A stretch of DNA of 39,471 nt, taken from positions 1-39,471 of the forward strand of contig SHMW01000033.1 of NCBI GenBank assembly GCA_008080735.1, read 5' to 3'. Source of the stretch: Promethearchaeota archaeon. GTDB taxonomy: Archaea; Asgardarchaeota; Lokiarchaeia; Sigyniarchaeales; SOKP01. Positions 7,651 through 15,267 of the stretch are shown one piece after another. A model generated the notes under the pieces. It did not search any database. It worked only from the letters and a program-made list of their open reading frames with translations, and was not told the origin of the DNA. Numbering within the stretch: the stretch's first letter is position 1; every line of letters begins with the position of its first letter. A program made the position numbers and the translations under genes.

Positions 7651-8205
7651 ATGATGCGTTCAAATAAATTTCAAAATAACGGCGGATTGCGAAAAATAAT
7701 TCTATTGGGGCTTGATAATGCTGGAAAATCATCTATTGTTCTGACGCTCAAAGGAGATAGAAGTTTGTTGTCGTATTATTCATTAAACCCAACTAAGGAC
7801 CACAAAATAACGAATATGGAGATAGGGAAAACACAGATAAACATTTGGGACTTTGGGGGTCAAGAAACCTATCGAGATGATCATCTTAAAAAAATGGACG
7901 AATATGTAGAAGGTGCTAACAAAATTATTTATGTTATTGATGTACAAGATTATCAGCGGTATGATCGAGCCTTAGCTTATTTTCAAAGAGCATTAGAATT
8001 GATTATAGATCATCGAACTGATATCGACTTTTCTATTTTTCTTCATAAATATGATCCGAATATAAATCACCAAATTCCTACCATAGATGAAAAAGTTGAA
8101 AGCGTAATCAAAAAGATTAAAGAGATGATTCCATCGGATATCCAGTATCGTATCTTCAAAACTACCATCCATACCACCTTTGAAAAGATACCCGTTTTTC
8201 TTTGA
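7651..8205 (+). CDS. Rag/Gtr-like small GTPase
   Basis: A 184-residue Ras-superfamily GTPase. G1 is GLDNAGKS (20-27), which is Arf-like; a G2 Thr is at T48; G3 is WDFGGQ (66-71); G4 is HKYD (132-135) and G5 is near TTI (171-173). HKxD in place of NKxD, the YFQRALELI helix and the order of blocks are hallmarks of the Rag/Gtr family that signals nutrient state in eukaryotes. The C-terminal roadblock domain of Rags is absent. The protein also ends early after G5 (TTFEKIPVFL), so helix alpha-5 is short or missing. An open frame in +1 runs past the stop but does not look like that helix. The next gene on the strand encodes a receiver-longin-like protein, a likely partner. Confidence 0.85.
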   Translation: MMRSNKFQNNGGLRKIILLGLDNAGKSSIVLTLKGDRSLLSYYSLNPTKDHKITNMEIGKTQINIWDFGGQETYRDDHLKKMDEYVEGANKIIYVIDVQDYQRYDRALAYFQRALELIIDHRTDIDFSIFLHKYDPNINHQIPTIDEKVESVIKKIKEMIPSDIQYRIFKTTIHTTFEKIPVFL

Positions 8206-8303
8206 TATTACGCGTCTAATTGTTTTTCAATTCTCTTTTTTACAAGATAGTCTAAGATTCTTCGATCTGGTGATGAAAGATTTAAATGAATTCTGATTAA
8301 ATT

Positions 8304-8314
8304 ATTATATATAA
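8304..8314 (+). promoter_or_regulatory. TATA-like box of the receiver-longin gene
   Basis: TTATATATAAG ends 16 bases before the ATG at 8331, which has no Shine-Dalgarno motif. This suggests a promoter of its own and a nearly leaderless message, separate from the GTPase gene. Confidence 0.45.
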
Positions 8315-8330
8315 GATAGCACACATAGCG

Positions 8331-9230
8331 ATGGCACCGCTTATTCTAATAGTTGAAGATAATCTCAATTTCTTGGATACTATGAAATTGATGTTGGAAG
8401 AAGAGGGATATTCGGTCATATCAGCAGTTAATGGTCATCAAGCCCTCGAAAAACTAAAGACATCTGCAAGATATCCTGATCTCATAATAAGTGATATTAA
8501 AATGCCTCATATGGATGGATATGAATTTTTCCAGAGAATATCCCAAAATCCAGAATTAAACCAAATCCCCTTTATCTTTTTAACAGGAATGTCAAAGGAT
8601 AAGGATATTCGATTTGGGAAAATGTTGGGTATAGATGATTACTTATTAAAACCAGTTAAGGAAAATGATCTTTTAGCCTCTGTCAGGGGGAAACTGAGAA
8701 GGAATAAAAGGAGCGAAAAGGCCTTAAAATATTTAAGAGATATGGAATATGATGGTCAAGAACTAATTGCTTCAGTAGAAGAGAGTCAAATCGAACAAAT
8801 TTGGATTGTAATTTTGTCTTGGGATGATATAGTCGGCCCAAAATTACAATATTATTATCCGAAAATAGAAAATGATAGTTTCCCAGATCGAATCAAGGAA
8901 ATTGGGAACCAATGTTTTCACGCAATAAGTTTAATTTATGGAGATCAAAAACGAATCGAAAATGAAGAATCTTTATTATTTTCTCTAGAAAATATTGAAA
9001 GAAAAGCATATATCTACATTGATGCTTTTCCAAATCCCAAAAGTCGTTCAGGAGAGACAAAATTTATGATGGGGGTTATTGCTCCCAATATTACGTATTT
9101 TGATTCTATTCAAATTAAGAATTATTTTAAAGCCATATCTGAAAAGATCAAAATTAAAACAGAACTTGATATCAAACAATATTGGGAGAAAATAACTGAA
9201 ATTTTGACATCGACAGAATTTTTTATATAA
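8331..9230 (+). CDS. Response regulator with longin-like C-terminal domain
   Basis: A 299-residue fusion. Residues 1-125 are a complete receiver: acidic pair E9/D10, phospho-acceptor D55 in SDIKMP, switch T85 in FLTG and K107 in LLKP. Residues 126-150 form a linker. Residues 155-299 start with IWIVILSWDDIVGPKLQYYYP, split here as IWIVILSWDD (157-166) and IVGPKLQYYYP (167-177). They continue as an alpha/beta domain (IYIDAF, KFMMGVIAP). The WDDxxGPKL block at the start of a strand pair resembles longin domains of Nprl2/folliculin-type proteins and related archaeal families. That assignment is inference from one motif and the fold order. There is no DNA-binding output. The gene lies between the Rag-like GTPase and a kinase lacking a receiver, so phosphorylation may control the GTPase. 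Confidence 0.8.
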   Translation: MAPLILIVEDNLNFLDTMKLMLEEEGYSVISAVNGHQALEKLKTSARYPDLIISDIKMPHMDGYEFFQRISQNPELNQIPFIFLTGMSKDKDIRFGKMLGIDDYLLKPVKENDLLASVRGKLRRNKRSEKALKYLRDMEYDGQELIASVEESQIEQIWIVILSWDDIVGPKLQYYYPKIENDSFPDRIKEIGNQCFHAISLIYGDQKRIENEESLLFSLENIERKAYIYIDAFPNPKSRSGETKFMMGVIAPNITYFDSIQIKNYFKAISEKIKIKTELDIKQYWEKITEILTSTEFFI

Positions 9231-9242
9231 ATTATCAGTAGC

Positions 9243-12200
9243 TTATTGCTTTTTCGGTAATCTTATGATAACACGTGTACCCTTCGAGCGTTCACCTTCA
9301 ACCCTATCTTCTATGCTAATCTCTCCATTATAAAGATTTAGTATTCTATTTACTATTAGTAATCCAATCCCCATACCAGAATGTGAAGAATCAATTTTCC
9401 CTTTAAAGAGCTTTTCTCTGATAGGTGAGGGAATGCCCATGCCATTATCTTCTATTTCGATTTTAGCATACTCCCTCCCATCAATATGAGTTGAAGAAAT
9501 GTTTATCCATAATTTTTTGGTTTGACTGTCATTATATTTAATCGCATTAAGAAAGATATTTTCAAATACATCTTCTAAGATATTAGAAGCCAAGACAGGA
9601 ATTTCTTCCTTCGGTGTAGATATTTCAAACTTAAGCTTTTCTTCCGGATATGTGTCTAAAATATACGATTTCGCATTTTCAATGATATAGATAAGATCAA
9701 TCGGGCTTTTTTGAATTTCCTCAATGTCAATTGCAGTTAATTTTTCAATATTTTCAATTAATTTAAAGCCCTTTGAAGTTTGTTGCTTGCTAGTTTGGAT
9801 ATATTCATACAGTTTTTCGCTTTTAGCATCCTCATTATATATATTTTCGGCAAGCTCCATCGAACTGAGAATGACTTGCAGTAAATTGCGCATATCATGT
9901 GTAAATAAGTCTTTATAAAGACGTAATTGATTATAGGAATCACGAAATTTCTCCTTGGTTTTCTCTAATTCGTTTTCTGCAAGTTTCCGAACCGTTATGT
10001 TATAAAACGTTACAACTGCTCCGTCAATAACATTTTCCTCTGTCTTATATAGACTTATACGGAGTCTATACCATCTATTATTCTCTGTTTTAAGATCTTT
10101 TTCGATGGGCTTAAGATCATCTAAAACTTTTTTTATATCGTCTGAAAGATGTTTATATTCTAAAGTCGACGAGATATCAGATATAGGTCGTCCGATATCA
10201 GATTGGATTAGACTAAAGATTTCTGTGGCTTTAGGTGTATAGCGTTTAATCTTCAGTTGATTGTCAACAAAGACTGTCGCAATCTCGGTACTATTCATTA
10301 AATTCTTGAGGTCGTCATTAGCTTCTTTTAGTTCTTGATTTTTTTCTTGAAGTTCGCTGTTTACAGTAGATAATTCTTCATTGACAGATTGGAGTTCTTC
10401 TTTAGAAGTTTGTAATTCCTCATTGGTACTTCGAAGTTCTTCGTTAGAGGATTGGAGCTCTTCATTGGTGGATTTTAGCTCTTCGTTTTTAGTCTCTAGT
10501 TCTTCGATTGTCGATTGGAGATATTTTTTTGTTTGGTCAAGCTCATTTTCCAACTGTTTTATTCTCGCATTACTCACCTTATCTATTTCTTCGGTGAGTT
10601 TTTCTTGTGGAATATCAGCTAATTCAGTGTTTATTTCTTCGAAAATAATTAGAAAAAGACCTTTCATTGATTCGGGTTCATTAATAGGTCTGACGATTAA
10701 ATTTATTATTATTTCTTCTCCGTTTGTCTGGATATTCACATTTTTCATTTTAATCACATCTCCCGTGGTCTCAGCTTTTCTAATGGCAGTTGAAAGTTTA
10801 ATTTTTAATCCTTTTCGAGCCATATTTAAAATATTTACTGTTGCTTTGCCTTCAGCGGGCTCCAAAAACTGCCCCGTTCTTCCATACACATAAAGAATAT
10901 CCTTGTCTTGATTGATAAGTATTGAGGGAGGAGTATAATAATCTAACAATTGAGTTTTAATTACCTTTTCATAATCTACTTTCTTAATCTCCCGTTTTGG
11001 AATTTCATATTCAGGGATTTCTGTAACTGAATAATCAAATAATGGAGGAAAAATATTAAACTCTTTTTTATAAGTATCGGGAGCTTGCTTATATTTAAAA
11101 ATCTTATGAGAGCTATCTTCCTCAGTAAATAATCGTTTAGCATCGGAAATGGCCTCTGATTTGCCCAGAAACAAATAACCTTGTTCGTTAAGTGCATAAT
11201 GAAAAATATTCAAGAGTTTTTCTTGATATTCTTGTTTAAGATAAATGAGAAAATTTCTGCAGCTTATTAAGTCAACATTAGAATAAGGCGGATCGCTCAA
11301 AACATTCTGCTCAGCAAATATTATCATATTACGAATGCTCTTTTTTATTATATATTGATTCCCTTTTGATACGAAATATCTATCTAATCTTTCTTGAGAA
11401 ACATCTACCGAAATATTATCTAAGTAACTTCCTCTCCGTGCGGTCTCTATTGATTGAGTGTCAATATCAGTTGCGAATATTTGAATTTTTTGGGGGAGCT
11501 CATTCTCTCTTTTATATTGTTGAAGTAATATGGCAATGGAATATGCTTCTTCTCCCGTTGAGCATCCTGGAACCCACACACGTATTGTATCGTCAGATGT
11601 TTTAGTTTGAAACAACTTAGGGACAATCTTCTTTTCCAAAGCTTCAAAAGACTCCTTATCTCTGAAAAAGTTCGTGACTCCGATGAGGAATTCTTGAAAA
11701 AGTTTATCAACTTCAGTAGGAAAAGATTGGAGATACTCAATATATTCATTAAAATCATAGATCTGGTTTACACCCATCCTCTTTTTTATTCTACGAATAA
11801 TTGTACTTTCCTTGTATGCTGAGAATTGATGTCCCGTTCGTTCATATACCAGTTGATATAAGATATCCAATCCTCTATTTACTTCATGTTTGTTAAACTT
11901 CGCTTTTTCCTCCAATTGTGTGTAATATGAATTAACATATTCCGCCACTTTTTCGGGAATCTTTTCGGGCGGTAAAATGTAGTCTATTTTTAAACTCTCT
12001 ATGGCATTTCTTGGCATATCATTATATTCTGCACTCTCGGGATCTTGGACGATTGCAATACCATTTACTCCCTTAATTTCTCTTAAACCCAAGGTACCAT
12101 CAGTACCAGTCCCAGAAAGCAAAATTCCAATCGATTTATCTCCAAATTCACGCGCCATCGAGCGAAAAAGAAAATCTATTGTTTTTCGCTGACCTCTTTG

Positions 12201-12545
12201 AGCTGAAAAATCTTCAACTTTTATCCTCGTGTCATTAATAGACAATTTATGGTTTGGTGAGATTACATAGATGGTATTAGGTTCTATATCTTGACTTTCC
12301 ATAACTTGAATCACGTTCAAGCTGGTGAATTTTTTCAAGATCTCATCTAAATTACTTTTATGATCGGGATCTAAATGTTGGACGACAATATAGGCAATAT
12401 TACTATCAACGGGTATATTGGAAAATAATTTCTTAAACGCGTCCAAGCCACCAGCAGAGGCTCCAATTCCAACGATAGGAAACGGTTCTATGGGTTCTTT
12501 CGACCTTTTTTTTTGCTTTTTTGATTTATTATTCGACTTATTCAT
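9243..12545 (-). CDS. CheB-CheR-PAS-histidine kinase fusion
   Basis: A 1100-residue cytosolic protein. CheB methylesterase: about 22-205, with catalytic S30 (GASAGG), H57 (VVQH) and D149 (GTGTDG). CheR methyltransferase: about 222-490, SAM loop PGCSTGEEAY (326-335). A PAS-like linker spans 520-640, a coiled coil of NEELxST heptads 670-745, and a PAS domain 748-855. The kinase has phospho-acceptor H883 (FTHDMRN), N-box N1000, and glycine motifs EDNGMG and GMGIGL near 1032-1062. CheB lacks its usual receiver and there are no chemoreceptors nearby, so methylation targets are unknown. This architecture is common in bacteria, so transfer is likely. It is convergent with the receiver-longin gene, 12 bp between the ends. 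Confidence 0.93.
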   Translation of the reverse strand: MNKSNNKSKKQKKRSKEPIEPFPIVGIGASAGGLDAFKKLFSNIPVDSNIAYIVVQHLDPDHKSNLDEILKKFTSLNVIQVMESQDIEPNTIYVISPNHKLSINDTRIKVEDFSAQRGQRKTIDFLFRSMAREFGDKSIGILLSGTGTDGTLGLREIKGVNGIAIVQDPESAEYNDMPRNAIESLKIDYILPPEKIPEKVAEYVNSYYTQLEEKAKFNKHEVNRGLDILYQLVYERTGHQFSAYKESTIIRRIKKRMGVNQIYDFNEYIEYLQSFPTEVDKLFQEFLIGVTNFFRDKESFEALEKKIVPKLFQTKTSDDTIRVWVPGCSTGEEAYSIAILLQQYKRENELPQKIQIFATDIDTQSIETARRGSYLDNISVDVSQERLDRYFVSKGNQYIIKKSIRNMIIFAEQNVLSDPPYSNVDLISCRNFLIYLKQEYQEKLLNIFHYALNEQGYLFLGKSEAISDAKRLFTEEDSSHKIFKYKQAPDTYKKEFNIFPPLFDYSVTEIPEYEIPKREIKKVDYEKVIKTQLLDYYTPPSILINQDKDILYVYGRTGQFLEPAEGKATVNILNMARKGLKIKLSTAIRKAETTGDVIKMKNVNIQTNGEEIIINLIVRPINEPESMKGLFLIIFEEINTELADIPQEKLTEEIDKVSNARIKQLENELDQTKKYLQSTIEELETKNEELKSTNEELQSSNEELRSTNEELQTSKEELQSVNEELSTVNSELQEKNQELKEANDDLKNLMNSTEIATVFVDNQLKIKRYTPKATEIFSLIQSDIGRPISDISSTLEYKHLSDDIKKVLDDLKPIEKDLKTENNRWYRLRISLYKTEENVIDGAVVTFYNITVRKLAENELEKTKEKFRDSYNQLRLYKDLFTHDMRNLLQVILSSMELAENIYNEDAKSEKLYEYIQTSKQQTSKGFKLIENIEKLTAIDIEEIQKSPIDLIYIIENAKSYILDTYPEEKLKFEISTPKEEIPVLASNILEDVFENIFLNAIKYNDSQTKKLWINISSTHIDGREYAKIEIEDNGMGIPSPIREKLFKGKIDSSHSGMGIGLLIVNRILNLYNGEISIEDRVEGERSKGTRVIIRLPKKQ
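10320..10487 (-). repeat. Imperfect 21-bp tandem repeats coding for a heptad coiled coil
   Basis: Eight consecutive seven-residue units of the form NEELxST (NEELKST, NEELQSS, NEELRST, NEELQTS, KEELQSV, NEELSTV, NSELQEK, NQELKEA) make a regular signalling helix. It links the CheB-CheR half of the protein to its PAS-kinase half. Similar repeats occur in bacterial CheB-CheR-PAS proteins. Confidence 0.8.
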
Positions 12546-12879
12546 ATGAATGACATCATCACTCTCTATTTCTTAGGGGAGCAAATGATATATGTGAAGT
12601 CTAATATCTGCTTTCCTTATTTAATTAAGATGCATAATATATTATTAAATCTTACTATCTAACATGATTTGAGTCAATGTTCTATATGAATATGGACAAT
12701 TTAGTAATCCATTCATAGAAAAATTTTGACTTCCATTAATAAAATAAATATTGGAATATGACGTGGATATTACATACCTATATAACCCATTCAATTATAT
12801 GATTCTCATACATATTGAGATGTTCTCTTAGTACAACTGTGATAACATCCTCTGGTAATTCACAACAATTTATATCATT
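12546..12879. other. AT-rich upstream region of the hybrid kinase
   Basis: This divergent spacer of 334 bp should hold promoters for the kinase on the minus strand and for the small gene at 12880. I see several TATA-like strings but no clear operator, RNA gene or repeat. Confidence 0.4.
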
Positions 12880-13152
12880 ATGAGTTCAAAACCAAGATCT
12901 TCTGGAAAGGCTTCTGCATCTTTAGAAAATCTAAAAACAACAGAAATTAGAAAGCTTAAATTACAAAAAACCTCCAATCAAAATTCTTATTCTCGTAATG
13001 CTATTCATGATGATAATTTGGAAATAGTTAAAGATCTTCAAAAAATCATTCAAAACTGCTCACAACTCTCTGAAAAAGAAATTTGGGATTATTGCCAGAG
13101 CCAGAGATATTTTATGAAATTGTATTTACAGAAATTAAATAATGAATCATGA
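12880..13152 (+). CDS. Small basic protein, unknown
   Basis: A possible 90-residue protein. The first 45 residues are Ser/Lys-rich and probably disordered (MSSKPRSSGKASASLENL). The last 45 look helical (NLEIVKDLQKIIQ, SEKEIWDYCQSQRYFMKLYL) and contain two cysteines. No family is recognised and there is no Shine-Dalgarno motif before the ATG. It stands alone between the kinase promoter and a kilobase of noncoding DNA. Composition is consistent with coding, but a spurious frame remains possible. Confidence 0.4.
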   Translation: MSSKPRSSGKASASLENLKTTEIRKLKLQKTSNQNSYSRNAIHDDNLEIVKDLQKIIQNCSQLSEKEIWDYCQSQRYFMKLYLQKLNNES

Positions 13153-13391
13153 TTCGATTTTTGTATATCAAGAGATAATCATATATGTTTTTTATATGTT
13201 TTTCCTTACTAAAGTTTCGGAATTGATAAATAATATTTACCTAATTCGTCATTCCGATAAAAGATTTAAATCTTTAGAGTAAATTTTAAATAACCTATAC
13301 TCTATATATTATGTGACAGATATCAAATATGAGCTGTCTAAGAAGATAGATCATGCCTTGCTTAAATCCCTGGATTTTTGTCTTTTGGTGA

Positions 13392-13415
13392 TCTACTTTA
13401 TTTAGGTAAAGTAGA
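13392..13415. other. Perfect 9-bp stem-loop
   Basis: TCTACTTTA (13392-13400) pairs fully with TAAAGTAGA (13407-13415) around a six-base loop. It lies just upstream of the first 33-bp repeat copy. It could be part of an RNA or an operator. Confidence 0.5.
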
Positions 13416-13432
13416 AATCTTCTTTACTTCTC

Positions 13433-13465
13433 CCTTATTTATGATGGTTTGGAGCAAGGAGATCT
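13433..13465 (+). repeat. 33-bp direct repeat, copy 1
   Basis: The unit begins CCTTATTTATGATGGTTTGG and ends AAGGAGATCT. It matches copy 2 at 13848-13880 in 32 of 33 positions; the one difference is C versus A at unit position 23. Weaker similarity continues downstream (CTACTC then T-rich DNA) for about 40 bases. Reading either copy as coding gives MMVW(S/R)KEI, but no sustained frame. Confidence 0.8.
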
Positions 13466-13713
13466 ACTTCTACTCTTTTTTTTATATAGAGATAAAACTA
13501 CCCAATTTGGAAATCTTTTTAAATAGTAAAAATCCACAAATTTGGTTATTTTGTTATCTAAAAATCTAATTCAAAACTAAATCTATACATAAAGGAAATT
13601 CGTATAAAGGTTAAGTTTTTACTCCAACTATTTTCTTCTGCTTTGATGTTGGGTAAGATCTTAGGTGAAATAGAATAAAACACACAATTTCAAATATTTT
13701 TAATATAAAAAAG

Positions 13714-13740
13714 GGATGGGTATTTCAAAATGACCCATCC
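13714..13740. other. Perfect 8-bp GC-containing hairpin
   Basis: GGATGGGT (13714-13721) pairs with ACCCATCC (13733-13740) around an 11-base loop. It is the most GC-rich inverted repeat in this spacer and sits between the two 33-bp repeat copies. It may be an RNA structure or a terminator-like element. Confidence 0.5.
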
Positions 13741-13847
13741 TAGAAATAGAACAAAAAATTGACTACAAAAATTAGAACATAACAAAGATAAGAGAACGAA
13801 TATTTAAATATAAGGATAAGAGGATTAATTCACCCTCTACCCCTCTT

Positions 13848-13880
13848 CCTTATTTATGATGGTTTGGAGAAAGGAGATCT
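13848..13880 (+). repeat. 33-bp direct repeat, copy 2
   Basis: Near-identical second copy of the repeat at 13433-13465. Both copies are preceded by a pyrimidine-rich run, which suggests that the duplicated unit is longer than 33 bp and has diverged outside its core. Confidence 0.8.
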
Positions 13881-13977
13881 TTGCGATTTGCTCTACTCAT
13901 TTTCTCTTATACAAATAAGTAAAGAAAGCGTATCTCAATTCACTCCTATATTCGTATTAGGGATTAATTTTAAAATT

Positions 13978-13996
13978 GTATATACTATATACGAAT
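13978..13996. promoter_or_regulatory. AT palindrome pair upstream of the RHH-like gene
   Basis: GTATATA-C-TATATAC (13978-13992) is a perfect inverted repeat. The overlapping ATACGAAT (13989-13996) is the reverse complement of ATTCGTAT at 13950-13957. They lie about 200 bp before a gene whose N-terminus resembles a ribbon-helix-helix DNA-binding domain, so an operator is possible. Such strings also arise by chance in AT-rich DNA. Confidence 0.25.
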
Positions 13997-14160
13997 AATT
14001 GGGATCCTGATCTTTTATGGTGAGAAAAGTAATTATTTTTTCTCTCTTAAATTATTTAAAAATTTTAGACAGATTAACGAGAATCTTTCTTATATAAATA
14101 ACCACTTTAAAGAAAAAGACAATATAAACTATAACAGATGGAAAATCATATATAAGAACT

Positions 14161-14169
14161 TTTATAAAT
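14161..14169 (+). promoter_or_regulatory. TATA-like box of the RHH-like gene
   Basis: TTTATAAAT lies 22 bases before the ATG at 14192 with no Shine-Dalgarno motif between, as in leaderless archaeal transcripts. Confidence 0.5.
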
Positions 14170-14191
14170 CCTAAATATATTATAAATACAT

Positions 14192-15244
14192 ATGGTTAAA
14201 AGCCGAAATCTCTCGAAAAAAATTACAGCCCGTCTTACAATATCTCTATCTCCATATCTCAAAGATTTGGTAAAGAGATATGTCAAGGAGAAACGCCAAG
14301 AATATCCAGACGAGGAAATGTATAGTAGTATCTCCAGATTTATTAGCAATATTATAGAAATTGGGCTTGAAATTTCTGATCATTATGATTCCTTGGAAAA
14401 ATTAAAAAAAATACCGGGAAAGCAGATACTAGACTTCTATGATGATATCAGCTTCAGAGCTGTTATTGATACTTATGAAGAAAATGTTGAAAAAAGTAAG
14501 TATGACCTTCATGATTCTGACCAAATTATCGCATTATTTTTAAAATTCAAGGATTATCTTTTGAAGGATGCTGATAAACTTTCAGATGAATTAATGGAAA
14601 AGAGAGCGGGTGAATTTAATAAATATTTTGTTGACAATAAAGTTGCTAAAGATTTTGATATTATTATTAAAGGAAATAGATATCTCCTGGATTTTAGTGG
14701 AACCTATCCAAACATACACTTCTTATATACAAAAGGTATCATAGGAATCTTTTCAGTTTTAGGTTTGAAATTAATAGATGCGATTATCGGGAGAGATTAT
14801 TCAAAAATGGAATTTGAAAAAACATGGCTTTTTAGAAGCAGTGAATTACAAAAAAAAGAAAGGAAACGTCTTTATCAAGAGAATATGGCGAAAGTTATCA
14901 ATTATAATTCCATAGTAAACGATAAAGCGCATCATCTCTGGATAAGATTGTCAGATTATGAAAATACCGTCATAACCTTCAGAAATAAGTCCGAAGGAAT
15001 AAAAACTGTTGAAGAAATCAGCCAAGAAATAATTAGATTTTCTAAATATGGTTATAAGAGAGATATTTTAAGACTCTTTGAAAAACTGAATTGGATTAAG
15101 GTCACAGAATCTCTAACAAAGGAAATTCCTTTTCAATTCTCGATCTCTGAGCAGTATCATCAAATGGAAAGGGAAATTACGTTAGAGATATTAAATAGTC
15201 ATGGAAAAATCTATCAGGAGGATAATACATTTTATTTTAAGTAA
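14192..15244 (+). CDS. Ribbon-helix-helix-like N-terminus, unknown C-terminus
   Basis: A 350-residue protein I do not recognise as a whole. Residues 11-60 have the pattern of a ribbon-helix-helix DNA-binding domain: a strand ITARLTISLS, a helix PYLKDLVKRYVKEKR and a second helix YSSISRFISNIIEIGLEI. The remaining 290 residues are mostly helical and highly charged, with a strand-rich middle (DFDIIIKGNRYLLDFSG, IIGIFSVLG). The C-terminus (LRLFEKLNWIKV to EITLEILNSHGK) could be a small winged helix or dimerisation unit. There are no catalytic motifs. A single-gene transcriptional regulator with an unusual sensor domain is the best guess. The gene is convergent with the VWA gene, 23 bp apart. Confidence 0.65.
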   Translation: MVKSRNLSKKITARLTISLSPYLKDLVKRYVKEKRQEYPDEEMYSSISRFISNIIEIGLEISDHYDSLEKLKKIPGKQILDFYDDISFRAVIDTYEENVEKSKYDLHDSDQIIALFLKFKDYLLKDADKLSDELMEKRAGEFNKYFVDNKVAKDFDIIIKGNRYLLDFSGTYPNIHFLYTKGIIGIFSVLGLKLIDAIIGRDYSKMEFEKTWLFRSSELQKKERKRLYQENMAKVINYNSIVNDKAHHLWIRLSDYENTVITFRNKSEGIKTVEEISQEIIRFSKYGYKRDILRLFEKLNWIKVTESLTKEIPFQFSISEQYHQMEREITLEILNSHGKIYQEDNTFYFK

Positions 15245-15267
15245 AACACTTTAACTTGCGATATTAT

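Larger units (their letters stand above)
13153..14191. other. 1-kb gene-poor region with direct repeat and hairpins
   Basis: No convincing gene is present here. The region holds two copies of a 33-bp direct repeat 415 bp apart, three short inverted repeats including two perfect stems of 8-9 bp, and AT palindromes near 13978-13996. A TTG-started frame at 13378-13569 overlaps one hairpin and one repeat and is probably not a gene. The structured parts could be one or more small RNA genes or the remains of a mobile element. I found no tRNA, CRISPR array or transposase. Confidence 0.5.

Noticed and set aside
8203..8290. Open +1 frame past the GTPase stop, suggesting a frameshift
   Set aside because: The residues are aromatic and do not resemble the missing C-terminal GTPase helix; kept only as a note in the GTPase entry.
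10381..10893. Ser-rich 170-codon frame opposite the hybrid kinase
   Set aside because: It is the mirror of the NEELxST heptad repeats and has no features of its own.
13378..13569. 63-codon frame opened by TTG
   Set aside because: It runs over a hairpin and a direct repeat, has Phe/Ile/Tyr-rich random composition and no ribosome site.
13433..13880. CRISPR-like repeats
   Set aside because: Only two copies, spaced 415 bp apart, with no regular spacers and no cas genes in the window.
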